The position numbers and the translations under genes are program-made. Below, piece after piece: positions 6,176-13,791 of a stretch of DNA of 20,047 bases; positions within the stretch are counted from its first letter, which is position 1; each line of letters starts with the position of its first letter. The stretch comes from JAVBKB01 sp031554275 (lineage in GTDB: Bacteria > Bacillota > Bacilli > JARBTR01). The notes beneath the pieces are model-generated. The model was not told the origin of the DNA and searched no databases. It saw only the letters and a program-made list of their open reading frames with translations. The stretch is from NCBI GenBank assembly GCA_031554275.1, contig JAVBKB010000090.1, positions 1 to 20,047 of the forward strand. Direction: 5' to 3'.

Positions 6176-6598
6176 ATGCCTACAATTAACCAATTGGTTC
6201 GTAAACCACGTAAGTCAGCTGTGGAGAAATCAAAATCACCAGCACTTAACAGGGGTTACAACAGCTTTAAGAAGTCGCAAACTGATGTGTCTTCTCCACA
6301 AAAGCGTGGTGTATGTACTCGTGTGGGTACAATGACACCAAAGAAACCGAACTCTGCCCTACGTAAATATGCTCGTGTACGCTTGTCTAATGGTATCGAG
6401 GTTACTGCGTATATCCCAGGAATCGGACACAATCTTCAAGAGCATAGTGTGGTGCTAATTCGTGGAGGCCGTGTGAAAGACTTACCAGGGGTACGTTATC
6501 ACATCGTTCGTGGAGCACTTGATACTGCGGGAGTAAACAATCGTATGCAAGGGCGTTCTAAATACGGAACAAAGCGTCCAAAGCCGCCTAAGGCGTAA
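6176..6598 (+). CDS. rpsL: 30S ribosomal protein S12
   Basis: Protein of the decoding centre of the small ribosomal subunit, 140 residues against about 138 in Bacillus. The start is ATG 6176 behind AGAGGAGG, giving MPTINQLVRK. The decoding loops TPKKPNSALRK (residues 54-64) and GGRVKDLPGVRYH (97-109) are intact. Lys56 and Lys101, the positions where substitutions give streptomycin resistance or dependence, carry the wild-type lysine. Asp102 corresponds to the residue that is methylthiolated in many bacteria. It is the first gene of the str operon here. The L7Ae-family gene that usually precedes it in Bacilli is missing from this window. Confidence 0.98.
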   Translation: MPTINQLVRKPRKSAVEKSKSPALNRGYNSFKKSQTDVSSPQKRGVCTRVGTMTPKKPNSALRKYARVRLSNGIEVTAYIPGIGHNLQEHSVVLIRGGRVKDLPGVRYHIVRGALDTAGVNNRMQGRSKYGTKRPKPPKA

Positions 6599-6659
6599 TA
6601 GACGTTGCCTATTGATAGAATTCCACTTTTATAATAACCAATTATGAAAGCCAAATCGA

Positions 6660-6682
6660 AATTCAATAGAAGCTATTGAATT
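6660..6682 (+). promoter_or_regulatory. Perfect hairpin in the rpsL-rpsG spacer
   Basis: AATTCAATAG (6660-6669) and CTATTGAATT (6673-6682) form a perfect 10-bp stem with an AAG loop, with no T run after it, so it is not a terminator. It lies about 30 bases before the rpsG start. In E. coli S7 binds the rpsL-rpsG spacer to repress its own synthesis; whether this hairpin has that role is unknown. A TATAAT (6630-6635) with a poor -35 lies upstream and could be a weak internal promoter. Confidence 0.5.
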
Positions 6683-6712
6683 AAAGAAAATCCAATGAAA
6701 GGGGGAGTATTG

Positions 6713-7183
6713 ATGCCTCGTAAAGGTCCTGTTGCAAAGAGAGATGTATTGCCAGATCCGATTTACAGCTCGAAGTTAATTACAAAGCTTATTAATAAAA
6801 TGATGATCGACGGAAAAAGAGGAACTTCTCAAAAGATTCTTTATTCCGCGTTCGATATGATTGCTGAAAAAACTGGTAAACCTGCTATAGAAATCTTCGA
6901 TACAGCATTAAAGAACATTATGCCTGTATTAGAAGTTAAAGCACGTCGTGTTGGTGGTGCAAACTACCAAGTGCCAATTGAGGTGCGACCTGACAGACGC
7001 GTAACACTTGGTCTGCGTTGGTTAGTAAACTACGCAAGACTTCGTGGTGAGAAAACAATGGAACTTCGCTTAGCGAATGAAATTATGGACGCAGCAAATG
7101 GTACTGGCGCATCTGTAAAGAAGCGTGAAGACACACACAAAATGGCAGAAGCGAACAAAGCGTTTGCACACTACCGTTGGTAG
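6713..7183 (+). CDS. rpsG: 30S ribosomal protein S7
   Basis: Primary 16S rRNA-binding protein that nucleates assembly of the small-subunit head and lines the E site. The chosen start ATG 6713 follows GGGGGAG with correct spacing and gives MPRKGPVAKRDVLPDP and 156 residues, the standard length. The frame is also open from ATG 6695, but that would add six residues not seen in the family. Conserved blocks ALKNIMPVLEVKARRVGGAN, RWLVNYARLRGEKTM and the C-terminal KREDTHKMAEANKAFAHYRW are intact. It lies between rpsL and fusA in the normal str order. Confidence 0.98.
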   Translation: MPRKGPVAKRDVLPDPIYSSKLITKLINKMMIDGKRGTSQKILYSAFDMIAEKTGKPAIEIFDTALKNIMPVLEVKARRVGGANYQVPIEVRPDRRVTLGLRWLVNYARLRGEKTMELRLANEIMDAANGTGASVKKREDTHKMAEANKAFAHYRW

Positions 7184-7263
7184 GAATATTATTGAGACTC
7201 GGACAAAGAGCATGTTAGAGAATCTGATCATGCGATTTGTTGAGTTGAATGAAAAAATTACAC

Positions 7264-7287
7264 GCTTGTTAGTACAAACTAGCAGGC
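7264..7287 (+). promoter_or_regulatory. Hairpin in the rpsG-fusA spacer
   Basis: A 10-bp stem (7264-7273 with 7278-7287, two G-T wobbles) with an ACAA loop lies just upstream of the fusA ribosome binding site and has no T run. It may stabilise or process the polycistronic mRNA; the role is unproven. Confidence 0.4.
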
Positions 7288-7320
7288 ATAATATCTAAGG
7301 AAGGAGATGGGTGAAGAAAA

Positions 7321-9402
7321 ATGGCAAACAGAGAATTCTCCCTAGAGAAAACTAGAAATATCGGAATTATGGCACATATTGATGCCGGAAAAACAACAAC
7401 AACTGAGCGTGTTCTTTTCTATACAGGACGTATTCACAAAATTGGAGAGACCCATGAGGGAGCTTCTCAAATGGACTGGATGGCACAAGAACAAGAGCGT
7501 GGTATCACAATCACTTCTGCTGCTACAACAGCTCAGTGGAACAACCACCGCATTAATATTATCGACACACCTGGTCACGTAGACTTCACGATAGAGGTTG
7601 AACGTTCACTTCGGGTACTAGATGGCGCAGTGGCTGTACTTGATGCACAATCAGGCGTTGAACCACAAACTGAAACAGTTTGGCGTCAAGCAACAACTTA
7701 TGGAGTACCCCGAGTTGTATTCGTTAACAAAATGGACAAAATCGGAGCGGATTTCTTCTACTCAGTTAAAACGTTACATGAACGTTTAGAAGCAAATGCA
7801 CACCCAATTCAAATCCCAATCGGAGCCGAAGACCAATTCAATGGAATCATTGACCTCGTTGAAATGAATGCAACAATGTATAAAGATGAAAAAGGTGAAA
7901 ACCTTGAAATCACTGAGATACCTGCTGAATATGTGGATCAAGCAAATGAATGGCGCGAGAAACTTATTGAGGCAGTTGCAGAATTAGATGAGGAATTAAT
8001 GGAGAAGTACCTTGGTGGGGAAGAACTTACCAATGAAGAGATCAAAGCGGGTATCCGTAAAGGAACTTGTAATGTTGAATTCTACCCAGTTATCTGCGGA
8101 ACTGCCTTTAAGAATAAAGGTGTTCGTAAGATGTTGGATGCGGTAATTGATTACCTACCATCACCTTTAGATGTACCGCCTATCAAAGGGCATGATGCAG
8201 ATACTGATGAAGAGGTAACACGTAAAGCAGATGATAATGAGCTATTCTCAGCCTTGGCGTTCAAAGTTATGACAGATCCTTATGTAGGAAGACTAACATT
8301 CTTCCGCGTATATTCTGGCACACTTGATTCAGGGTCATACGTTAATAACTCTACTAAAGGCAAGCGTGAGCGTATCGGTCGTATCCTGCAAATGCATGCA
8401 AATAAACGTGAGGAAATTTCAAAAGTTTACTCAGGTGACATTGCGGCTGCAGTTGGTTTGAAAGATACAACAACTGGCGACACACTTTGCGCTGAAAAAG
8501 ATACTGTAATCCTTGAAAAAATGATATTCCCAGAACCAGTTATTCAGCTTTCAATTGAACCTAAGTCAAAGGCTGACCAAGACAAATTGTCAACAGCTCT
8601 TGTGAAGCTTCAAGAGGAAGACCCGACATTCAAAGCGCATACTGATCCTGAAACAGGTCAAACCATTATTGCGGGTATGGGTGAATTGCACTTAGATATT
8701 CTTGTTGACCGTATGAAACGTGAATTCAATGTTGAAGCAAATGTGGGTGCACCACAAGTTGCCTATCGCGAAACATTCCGTGGGACAGCAGAAATCGACT
8801 ATAAGTATGCAAAGCAATCAGGTGGTCGTGGTCAATATGGTCACGTTGTCATTGAGTTCATGCCTAATGAACCGGGCGGTGGCTTTGAATTTATCAATAA
8901 CATTGTTGGTGGTGTTATTCCTCGTGAATACATCGGGCCAGTTCAAGCGGGTCTTGAAGAAGCAATGGGACGAGGCGTTCTTGCTGGATTCCCACTTGTT
9001 GATATCAAGGCAAGACTTTTCCACGGTTCGTATCACGATGTTGACTCATCTGAAATGGCGTTTAAATTAGCGGCATCAGGAGCACTTAAGCAAGCTGCTT
9101 CTAAATGTAACCCAGTGTTACTTGAGCCAGTCATGCGTGTTGAAATTGTTATCCCTGAAGAATACATGGGCGACATTATGGGCGGTGTAACTTCTCGTCG
9201 TGGACGTGTAGAAGGAATGGAAGCTCGTGGTAATGCACAAGTTGTTCGTTCAATGGTTCCACTTTCTGAAATGTTTGGTTATGCAACATCACTTCGCTCT
9301 AGCACACAAGGTCGTGGAGTTTTCTCAATGCACTTTGACCACTATGAAGAAGTACCGAAAAGCATTTCTGAAGGAATTATCAAGAAATTCAAAGGTGAAT
9401 AG
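7321..9402 (+). CDS. fusA: Translation elongation factor G
   Basis: GTPase that drives translocation of tRNA and mRNA on the ribosome and, with RRF, splits post-termination ribosomes. 693 residues, the usual length. The start ATG 7321 follows AAGGAGATG. G-domain motifs are intact: G1 AHIDAGKT (residues 18-25), switch II DTPGHVDF (82-89) and NKMDK (136-140). Domain IV and the C-terminal part (GGVTSRRGRVEGME, TQGRGVFSMHFDHYEEVP) are present. It is the single classic EF-G type in the str operon and shows no sign of being a tetracycline-resistance paralogue. Confidence 0.98.
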   Translation: MANREFSLEKTRNIGIMAHIDAGKTTTTERVLFYTGRIHKIGETHEGASQMDWMAQEQERGITITSAATTAQWNNHRINIIDTPGHVDFTIEVERSLRVLDGAVAVLDAQSGVEPQTETVWRQATTYGVPRVVFVNKMDKIGADFFYSVKTLHERLEANAHPIQIPIGAEDQFNGIIDLVEMNATMYKDEKGENLEITEIPAEYVDQANEWREKLIEAVAELDEELMEKYLGGEELTNEEIKAGIRKGTCNVEFYPVICGTAFKNKGVRKMLDAVIDYLPSPLDVPPIKGHDADTDEEVTRKADDNELFSALAFKVMTDPYVGRLTFFRVYSGTLDSGSYVNNSTKGKRERIGRILQMHANKREEISKVYSGDIAAAVGLKDTTTGDTLCAEKDTVILEKMIFPEPVIQLSIEPKSKADQDKLSTALVKLQEEDPTFKAHTDPETGQTIIAGMGELHLDILVDRMKREFNVEANVGAPQVAYRETFRGTAEIDYKYAKQSGGRGQYGHVVIEFMPNEPGGGFEFINNIVGGVIPREYIGPVQAGLEEAMGRGVLAGFPLVDIKARLFHGSYHDVDSSEMAFKLAASGALKQAASKCNPVLLEPVMRVEIVIPEEYMGDIMGGVTSRRGRVEGMEARGNAQVVRSMVPLSEMFGYATSLRSSTQGRGVFSMHFDHYEEVPKSISEGIIKKFKGE

Positions 9403-9451
9403 AAAAGGTGAGCAGTGGGCGAAATCCCCACTAACACCTATAAATTCGGAA

Positions 9452-9480
9452 TTGATTTTCCGAGCAGATTGAAGTATAAC
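9452..9480 (+). promoter_or_regulatory. Probable promoter for tuf
   Basis: TTGATT (9452-9457) and TATAAC (9475-9480) are 17 bases apart in the 187-base fusA-tuf spacer. tuf would then be transcribed from both the str promoter and this one, giving the excess of EF-Tu that cells need. Confidence 0.5.
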
Positions 9481-9589
9481 TATTTATGTAAGCTAGCGGG
9501 CGTGCCTGCATAAGCACACATAGAACAAACCAGGCTTTACTGGTAAACAAAAAACAAAAAAACAACATATATTAGGAGGCTTTTTAGAA

Positions 9590-10777
9590 ATGGCAAAAGA
9601 AAAATTTGACCGTTCAAAACCACATGTAAATATCGGAACTATTGGTCACGTTGACCATGGTAAAACAACTTTAACAGCTGCAATCACAACAGTTCTTTCA
9701 AAAACTGGTGGTGCAAAGAAAATGGACTATGCATCAATCGATGCTGCTCCAGAAGAAAGAGAACGTGGTATCACAATCAATACTGCACACGTTGAGTATC
9801 AAACTGAAGCTCGTCACTACGCACACGGAGATTGCCCAGGACATGCTGACTATGTTAAAAACATGATCACTGGAGCTGCACAAATGGATGGCGGTATCCT
9901 AGTAGTTTCTGCTGCTGATGGCCCAATGCCACAAACTCGTGAGCACATTCTTCTTTCTCGCCAAGTAGGTGTACCTTACCTTGTTGTATTCATGAACAAA
10001 TGCGACATGGTTGATGATGAAGAACTTCTTGAATTAGTTGAAATGGAGATCCGCGATCTTCTTTCTGATTACGACTTCCCTGGTGACGATATCCCTGTTA
10101 TCAGAGGTTCTGCACTTAAAGCTCTTGAAGGAGATGCTAAGTGGGAAGAAGCAGTTGTTGAATTAATGAAGCAAGTTGATGAGTATATTCCAAACCCAAC
10201 TCGTGACACTGATAAGCCTTTCATGATGCCTGTTGAGGACGTGTTCTCAATCACAGGACGTGGAACAGTTGCAACTGGTCGTGTAGAGCGTGGCCAAGTT
10301 CGTGTAGGTGACGTAGTTGAAATCATTGGTTTAACTGAAGAGCCAGCAAGTACTACTGTAACTGGTGTAGAGATGTTCCGTAAGCTTCTTGATTATGCAG
10401 AAGCTGGCGACAACATTGGTGCATTGCTTCGTGGTGTTCAACGTGACGACATTCAACGTGGTCAAGTTTTGGCAAAGCCAAAATCAATCACACCACACAC
10501 TAAGTTCAAAGCGCAAGTATATGTATTGTCAAAAGAAGAGGGTGGACGTCATACGCCATTCTTCTCTAACTACCGTCCTCAATTCTACTTCCGTACGACT
10601 GATGTAACTGGAATCTGTGCTTTACCAGAAGGTACTGAAATGGTTATGCCTGGCGACAATGTAGAGATGATCGTAGAACTAATCGCACCAATCGCAATTG
10701 AAGAGCAAACAAAGTTCTCAATTCGTGAAGGTGGACGTACTGTTGGATCAGGAAACGTTTCTGAGATCCTTAAATAA
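9590..10777 (+). CDS. tuf: Translation elongation factor Tu
   Basis: GTPase that delivers aminoacyl-tRNA to the ribosomal A site. 395 residues, the normal length, with AGGAGG before ATG 9590. G1 GHVDHGKT is at residues 19-26, DCPGHADY at 82-89 with the catalytic histidine at 86, and NKCD at 137-140. Domains II and III follow with the conserved GDNIGALLRGV and PQFYFRTTDVTG blocks. Its codon use is strongly biased to major codons, as expected for a highly expressed gene. In most Bacilli rpsJ and the S10 ribosomal operon follow tuf; here a strong terminator and then the atp operon follow. Confidence 0.98.
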   Translation: MAKEKFDRSKPHVNIGTIGHVDHGKTTLTAAITTVLSKTGGAKKMDYASIDAAPEERERGITINTAHVEYQTEARHYAHGDCPGHADYVKNMITGAAQMDGGILVVSAADGPMPQTREHILLSRQVGVPYLVVFMNKCDMVDDEELLELVEMEIRDLLSDYDFPGDDIPVIRGSALKALEGDAKWEEAVVELMKQVDEYIPNPTRDTDKPFMMPVEDVFSITGRGTVATGRVERGQVRVGDVVEIIGLTEEPASTTVTGVEMFRKLLDYAEAGDNIGALLRGVQRDDIQRGQVLAKPKSITPHTKFKAQVYVLSKEEGGRHTPFFSNYRPQFYFRTTDVTGICALPEGTEMVMPGDNVEMIVELIAPIAIEEQTKFSIREGGRTVGSGNVSEILK

Positions 10778-10790
10778 TTAATGCACATTC

Positions 10791-10825
10791 AAAACAGGTG
10801 AAGTTCGACTTCACCTGTTTTTTTT
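10791..10825 (+). terminator. Strong intrinsic terminator after tuf
   Basis: A perfect 14-bp stem (10791-10804 with 10808-10821), a TCG loop and a run of eight T residues ending at 10825. It lies 13 bases after the tuf stop and fully closes the str transcript. Confidence 0.95.
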
Positions 10826-10908
10826 AGCAAACAAAAGCTTGGGCAACAAGTCAAATTCAATGGGCAAATTACCATTTTTAATAAACGAAAAAACAACACT
10901 ATTTACTA

Positions 10909-10926
10909 CTGTAATAAGTATTACAG
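10909..10926 (+). promoter_or_regulatory. Perfect palindrome upstream of the atp promoter, candidate operator
   Basis: CTGTAATAAGTATTACAG is an 18-bp sequence whose 8-bp arms match exactly. It lies about 55-75 bases upstream of the atp -10 box. A second inverted repeat follows at once: CTAAAATA (10930-10937) with TATTTTAG (10952-10959). The 16-bp core TGTAATAAGTATTACA looks like a dimeric repressor or activator site. It has the TGTnA...TnACA ends of TnrA/GlnR sites but one base less spacing, so I do not assign a regulator. Confidence 0.5.
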
Positions 10927-10981
10927 ACGCTAAAATATTCGGAAGTTAGACTATTTTAGTGTGCATTCACAAGTGGATGTA

Positions 10982-10990
10982 TGGTATGAT
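10982..10990 (+). promoter_or_regulatory. Extended -10 promoter of the atp operon
   Basis: TG at 10982-10983 and TATGAT at 10985-10990 make a TGnTATnnT extended -10 element. The -35 region is poor (TGCATT at 10962-10967), as is common with extended -10 promoters. The predicted transcript starts near 10997, about 55 bases before the atpI start. Confidence 0.6.
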
Positions 10991-11052
10991 AATTTGGTAC
11001 GGGCTTATTTAGTAAGTTGAGACAAATCTCTATTACGAACGGAAGTAATTGG

Positions 11053-11439
11053 ATGTTTGAATTAGGAAATATGTTCCGTAAGCAGTTGCAATATTTGTTG
11101 TTTCTGATCTCCATTTACATATTATGTTGGGGCATTACAGATTGGAAAACAATATTCGCAGGGCTTATCCTTGGAACAGCAGTTGGTATACTTAACCTTT
11201 GGACAATGGTCACGAAAACGATAAAATTCGGTGAAGCTGCTGTTACAGGAAAGAAAGCAAAGTCTTTAGGTACCTTCACGAGAATGGCGTTAGCCGTATT
11301 GGCAGCTGCAATTGCTATGAGATATCCTGAACAATTCTCAATAGTTGCAGTTGTGATCGGGCTAATGACAATTTACGTGGTTGTTATGTTGGATTTTGCA
11401 ATACGCAATTATAAAGATTCACGAAAGAAAGAGAGGTGA
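11053..11439 (+). CDS. atpI: ATP synthase protein I
   Basis: Small hydrophobic protein encoded at the head of atp operons, thought to help assemble the c ring or supply magnesium; it is not a structural subunit. The chosen start ATG 11053 follows GGAAG at 11041-11045 and gives 128 residues, matching the usual 127 or so in Bacillus. The frame is open back to a TTG at 11017, but that has no binding site. Four hydrophobic segments are visible: about YLLFLISIYILCW, IFAGLILGTAVGILNLW, MALAVLAAAIA and VVIGLMTIYVVVMLDFA. Sequence conservation in this family is low, so the call rests on position, length and topology. Its stop is 7 bases before the atpB start. Confidence 0.88.
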   Translation: MFELGNMFRKQLQYLLFLISIYILCWGITDWKTIFAGLILGTAVGILNLWTMVTKTIKFGEAAVTGKKAKSLGTFTRMALAVLAAAIAMRYPEQFSIVAVVIGLMTIYVVVMLDFAIRNYKDSRKKER

Positions 11440-11445
11440 ACATGA

Positions 11446-12183
11446 TTGGAACATGGAAAACCCTATGAAGAACTCTTTGGTATTACCTTTAATCTTTCAA
11501 ATGTACTAATGATAACGATTACCTGTGTCATTGTGTTTCTAATAGCGTTTTTTGCAACCCGTAAGTTATCAATGAAGCCAAAAGGCTTACAGAATTTCTT
11601 TGAATGGATTGTTGATTTTGTAAGAGGAATTATCAACAGCACCATGGATTGGAATTCAGGCGGTCGGTTTCACATATTGGCACTAACCCTAATAATGTTT
11701 ATATTTGTAGCAAACATGTTAGGATTGCCATTCTCTATTACTTACAGCGGGGAACTCTGGTGGAAATCACCAACAGCTGACCCGGTTATCACATTGACAC
11801 TTGCTGTCATGGTCATAGGACTGACACACTACTATGGCATTAAGCTGAAGGGTTTGAAAGCGTATACTAAAGGTTTTTTCCAGCCGATGTGGTGGTTATT
11901 CCCTATTAAATTGATTGAGGAATTCGCTAATACTTTGACACTTGGTCTGCGGCTTTTCGGTAATATCTTTGCAGGTGAAGTTTTGCTAGATCTATTAAGA
12001 GGATTGACATCTAAGGATGGCTCAGGAACCTTATCAGAAATAGATCCAGTAGGCGTACTAGCAGCGATAATACCAACAGTTGTTTGGCTTGCATTTAGTG
12101 TATTTGTTGGTTCGATTCAAGCATTTATCTTTACAATGTTAACAATGGTTTATATGGCACACAAAGTCGCCGACGACCATTAA
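11446..12183 (+). CDS. atpB: ATP synthase Fo subunit a
   Basis: Membrane stator subunit that forms the two proton half-channels against the c ring. 245 residues. I choose TTG 11446: the AGAGGTG at 11432-11438 is correctly spaced and the product MEHGKPYEELFGITFNLSNV matches the family start. The ATG four bases earlier is in another frame. The essential arginine is Arg169 in NTLTLGLRLFGNIFAGE. The preceding helix carries the conserved IEEFAN, and the C-terminal helix QAFIFTMLTMVYMAHK is intact. It overlaps nothing and follows atpI closely. Confidence 0.97.
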   Translation: MEHGKPYEELFGITFNLSNVLMITITCVIVFLIAFFATRKLSMKPKGLQNFFEWIVDFVRGIINSTMDWNSGGRFHILALTLIMFIFVANMLGLPFSITYSGELWWKSPTADPVITLTLAVMVIGLTHYYGIKLKGLKAYTKGFFQPMWWLFPIKLIEEFANTLTLGLRLFGNIFAGEVLLDLLRGLTSKDGSGTLSEIDPVGVLAAIIPTVVWLAFSVFVGSIQAFIFTMLTMVYMAHKVADDH

Positions 12184-12220
12184 ATAAAATTATTATAAAA
12201 CTTTAGGAGGATATTCTATT

Positions 12221-12439
12221 ATGTCATTAGGAGTCGTAGCAGCAGCAATCGCAGTTGGTTTAGCAGCAGTAGGAGCAGGTGTGGGTAACGGTTTGATTAT
12301 CTCAAAAACGATCGAAGGGGTTGCTCGTCAACCAGAAGCTCGTAGTCAATTACAAACACTTATGTTCATTGGTGTAGGTTTGGTCGAGGCAATGCCGATT
12401 ATCGGGGTAGTTATCGCGTTCATGGTATTAAACAAGTAA
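12221..12439 (+). CDS. atpE: ATP synthase Fo subunit c
   Basis: Proteolipid of the rotating c ring; 72 residues forming a hairpin of two helices. AGGAGG (12205-12210) precedes ATG 12221. Helix 1 has the glycine-rich packing motif GLAAVGAGVGNG, the polar loop is RQPEA, and helix 2 carries the ion-binding Glu56 in GVGLVEAMP. The motif lacks the alanine-rich helix 1 and the proline before the glutamate typical of extreme alkaliphiles. Na+-binding residues are not evident, so this is a proton-type ring. Confidence 0.97.
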   Translation: MSLGVVAAAIAVGLAAVGAGVGNGLIISKTIEGVARQPEARSQLQTLMFIGVGLVEAMPIIGVVIAFMVLNK

Positions 12440-12566
12440 ACTCGGTGTTATTCAATCACCTGATTTTTATGTAACGAAATGAGTAAGATTTGAAATAAGT
12501 TTTCATTCTTATTTGCTGAATAGAAGTGAGTAGAAGAAATACTTACTTGAAAGGAGTGAAGCAAAA

Positions 12567-13085
12567 GTGCCGATGAACTCTTTTGTGCTTGGTTCTGCAG
12601 AAGGATTTGCGTTTGGTGATATTTTATACACATTGGCTGCATTTCTTATCTTGTTGTTCCTACTAAAGAAATTTGCATTTGGGCCATTAATGGGCATCAT
12701 GAAACAACGTGAAGAGCATGTCAATAACCAAATTGAGTCCGCTGAACGGAACCGACAAGAGACCGCTGCTCTGTTTGAAGAGCAACGTGAAATTTTGAAG
12801 AAATCTCGTCAAGAGGCTCTAGCAAACATTGATGAGTCTCGCAAACTTGGGGAACAAGAAAGAGAACAAATTGTTGCAATTGCCAGAAAAGAAGCTGAAC
12901 GCGTAAGCGATGCAGCAAAAATAGAAATAGAGCAACAGAAAGAATTAGCATTAAGAGCGCTTCGCGAGCAAACTGCTGAGTTATCTTTAGCAATTGCTTC
13001 AAAAGTGCTTGAGAGAGAACTTACATCGAAGGATCAGCAGAAACTAGTTGATGATTTACTACGTGAGGCAGGCGAGAAAAAATGA
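12567..13085 (+). CDS. atpF: ATP synthase Fo subunit b
   Basis: Peripheral stalk subunit that links the membrane a subunit to delta and alpha. 172 residues from GTG 12567, which is 8 bases after AAGGAGTG; ATG 12573 is the alternative start and would be 14 bases away. One membrane helix (about residues 18-36) is followed by a long, highly charged coiled coil rich in E, Q, K and R to about residue 155. The spacer before it (12440-12566) contains no recognisable signal. The stop overlaps the start of atpH by ATGA, indicating translational coupling. Confidence 0.96.
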   Translation: MPMNSFVLGSAEGFAFGDILYTLAAFLILLFLLKKFAFGPLMGIMKQREEHVNNQIESAERNRQETAALFEEQREILKKSRQEALANIDESRKLGEQEREQIVAIARKEAERVSDAAKIEIEQQKELALRALREQTAELSLAIASKVLERELTSKDQQKLVDDLLREAGEKK

Positions 13086-13615
13086 GTAATACCAATGTAG
13101 CAAAAAGGTATGCCAAAGCACTTTTTCAACTTGCTAAAGAACGTAATGCCATCAAACGATTTGAAGATGAATTTTCTGCATTGAAGGAAGTTTTTGCATC
13201 TGAAGATGTTCTAACAATTTTCACAAGTCCGAAATTATCGATTGATAAGAAAAAGGACCTTATTTCGAATTGGTTTTCTTCATTTTCGGATGAAGTAAAG
13301 AACACACTAATGGTGCTAGTTGAAGGTCATCGTGAAGATGTTACTGTAGAAATTGCAGATGACTTCCTTAAATTAGTGAACGACGAAAATGGGGTTGCAG
13401 ATGCTACCGTGACCTCAGCTAAACCAATCACTGATGCTGAGATGCAAGAAATCTCAACTGTTTTTTCAAAAAAAATTGGTAGAAAAGCTTTAAACATTAC
13501 TAATGTTACTGATCCTTCAGTCATTGGTGGTATTAAAGTTCAAATAGGGAACAGCGTTTTTGATGGCACAGTTTCTAGAAAACTAAACCGTTTGGAACGT
13601 CATTTATTGAGCTGA
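13082..13615 (+). CDS. atpH: ATP synthase F1 subunit delta
   Basis: Connects the peripheral stalk (b) to the top of the alpha3beta3 head. 177 residues, close to the family length of about 180. The ATG at 13082 overlaps the atpF stop by 4 bases. The N-terminal helical domain starts MSNTNVAKRYAKALFQLAKE. The C-terminal signature is present as SVIGGIKVQIGNSVFDGTVS and RKLNRLERHLLS. Confidence 0.96.
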   Translation: MSNTNVAKRYAKALFQLAKERNAIKRFEDEFSALKEVFASEDVLTIFTSPKLSIDKKKDLISNWFSSFSDEVKNTLMVLVEGHREDVTVEIADDFLKLVNDENGVADATVTSAKPITDAEMQEISTVFSKKIGRKALNITNVTDPSVIGGIKVQIGNSVFDGTVSRKLNRLERHLLS

Positions 13616-13791
13616 GAAGTGAAATTAGAAAGCTGGTAAAGCAGCTACCAGAAGTAAAATCGGGCTTTGTCTCGTAGTTTATGCAGCTCCACAAAACTTT
13701 CTTGTCGTTTGCTCGTTGAGTGAGCTGAAGGAAAGAGTTGCTATAGCTATATGCAGGGCACAGCACCCAAGTAAAAGAGGTGAATGAATTC
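13616..13791 (+). other. Long spacer inside the atp operon
   Basis: The atpH-atpA gap is 176 bases with no frame of interest. It contains a small hairpin (CTGGTA and TACCAG, about 13633-13651) without a T run, and no clear promoter. The atpA ribosome binding site AGAGGTG is at 13776-13782. Confidence 0.5.

Noticed and set aside
6695..6712. ATG six codons upstream of rpsG
   Set aside because: The GGGGGAG binding site lies inside this extension, and S7 starts at MPRKGP.
11017..11052. TTG start for atpI
   Set aside because: No binding site; it would make the protein longer than usual, while ATG 11053 has GGAAG at correct spacing.
13780..13791. GTG start four codons upstream of the chosen atpA start
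   Set aside because: The GTG is part of the AGAGGTG binding site; ATG 13792 matches the family N-terminus.
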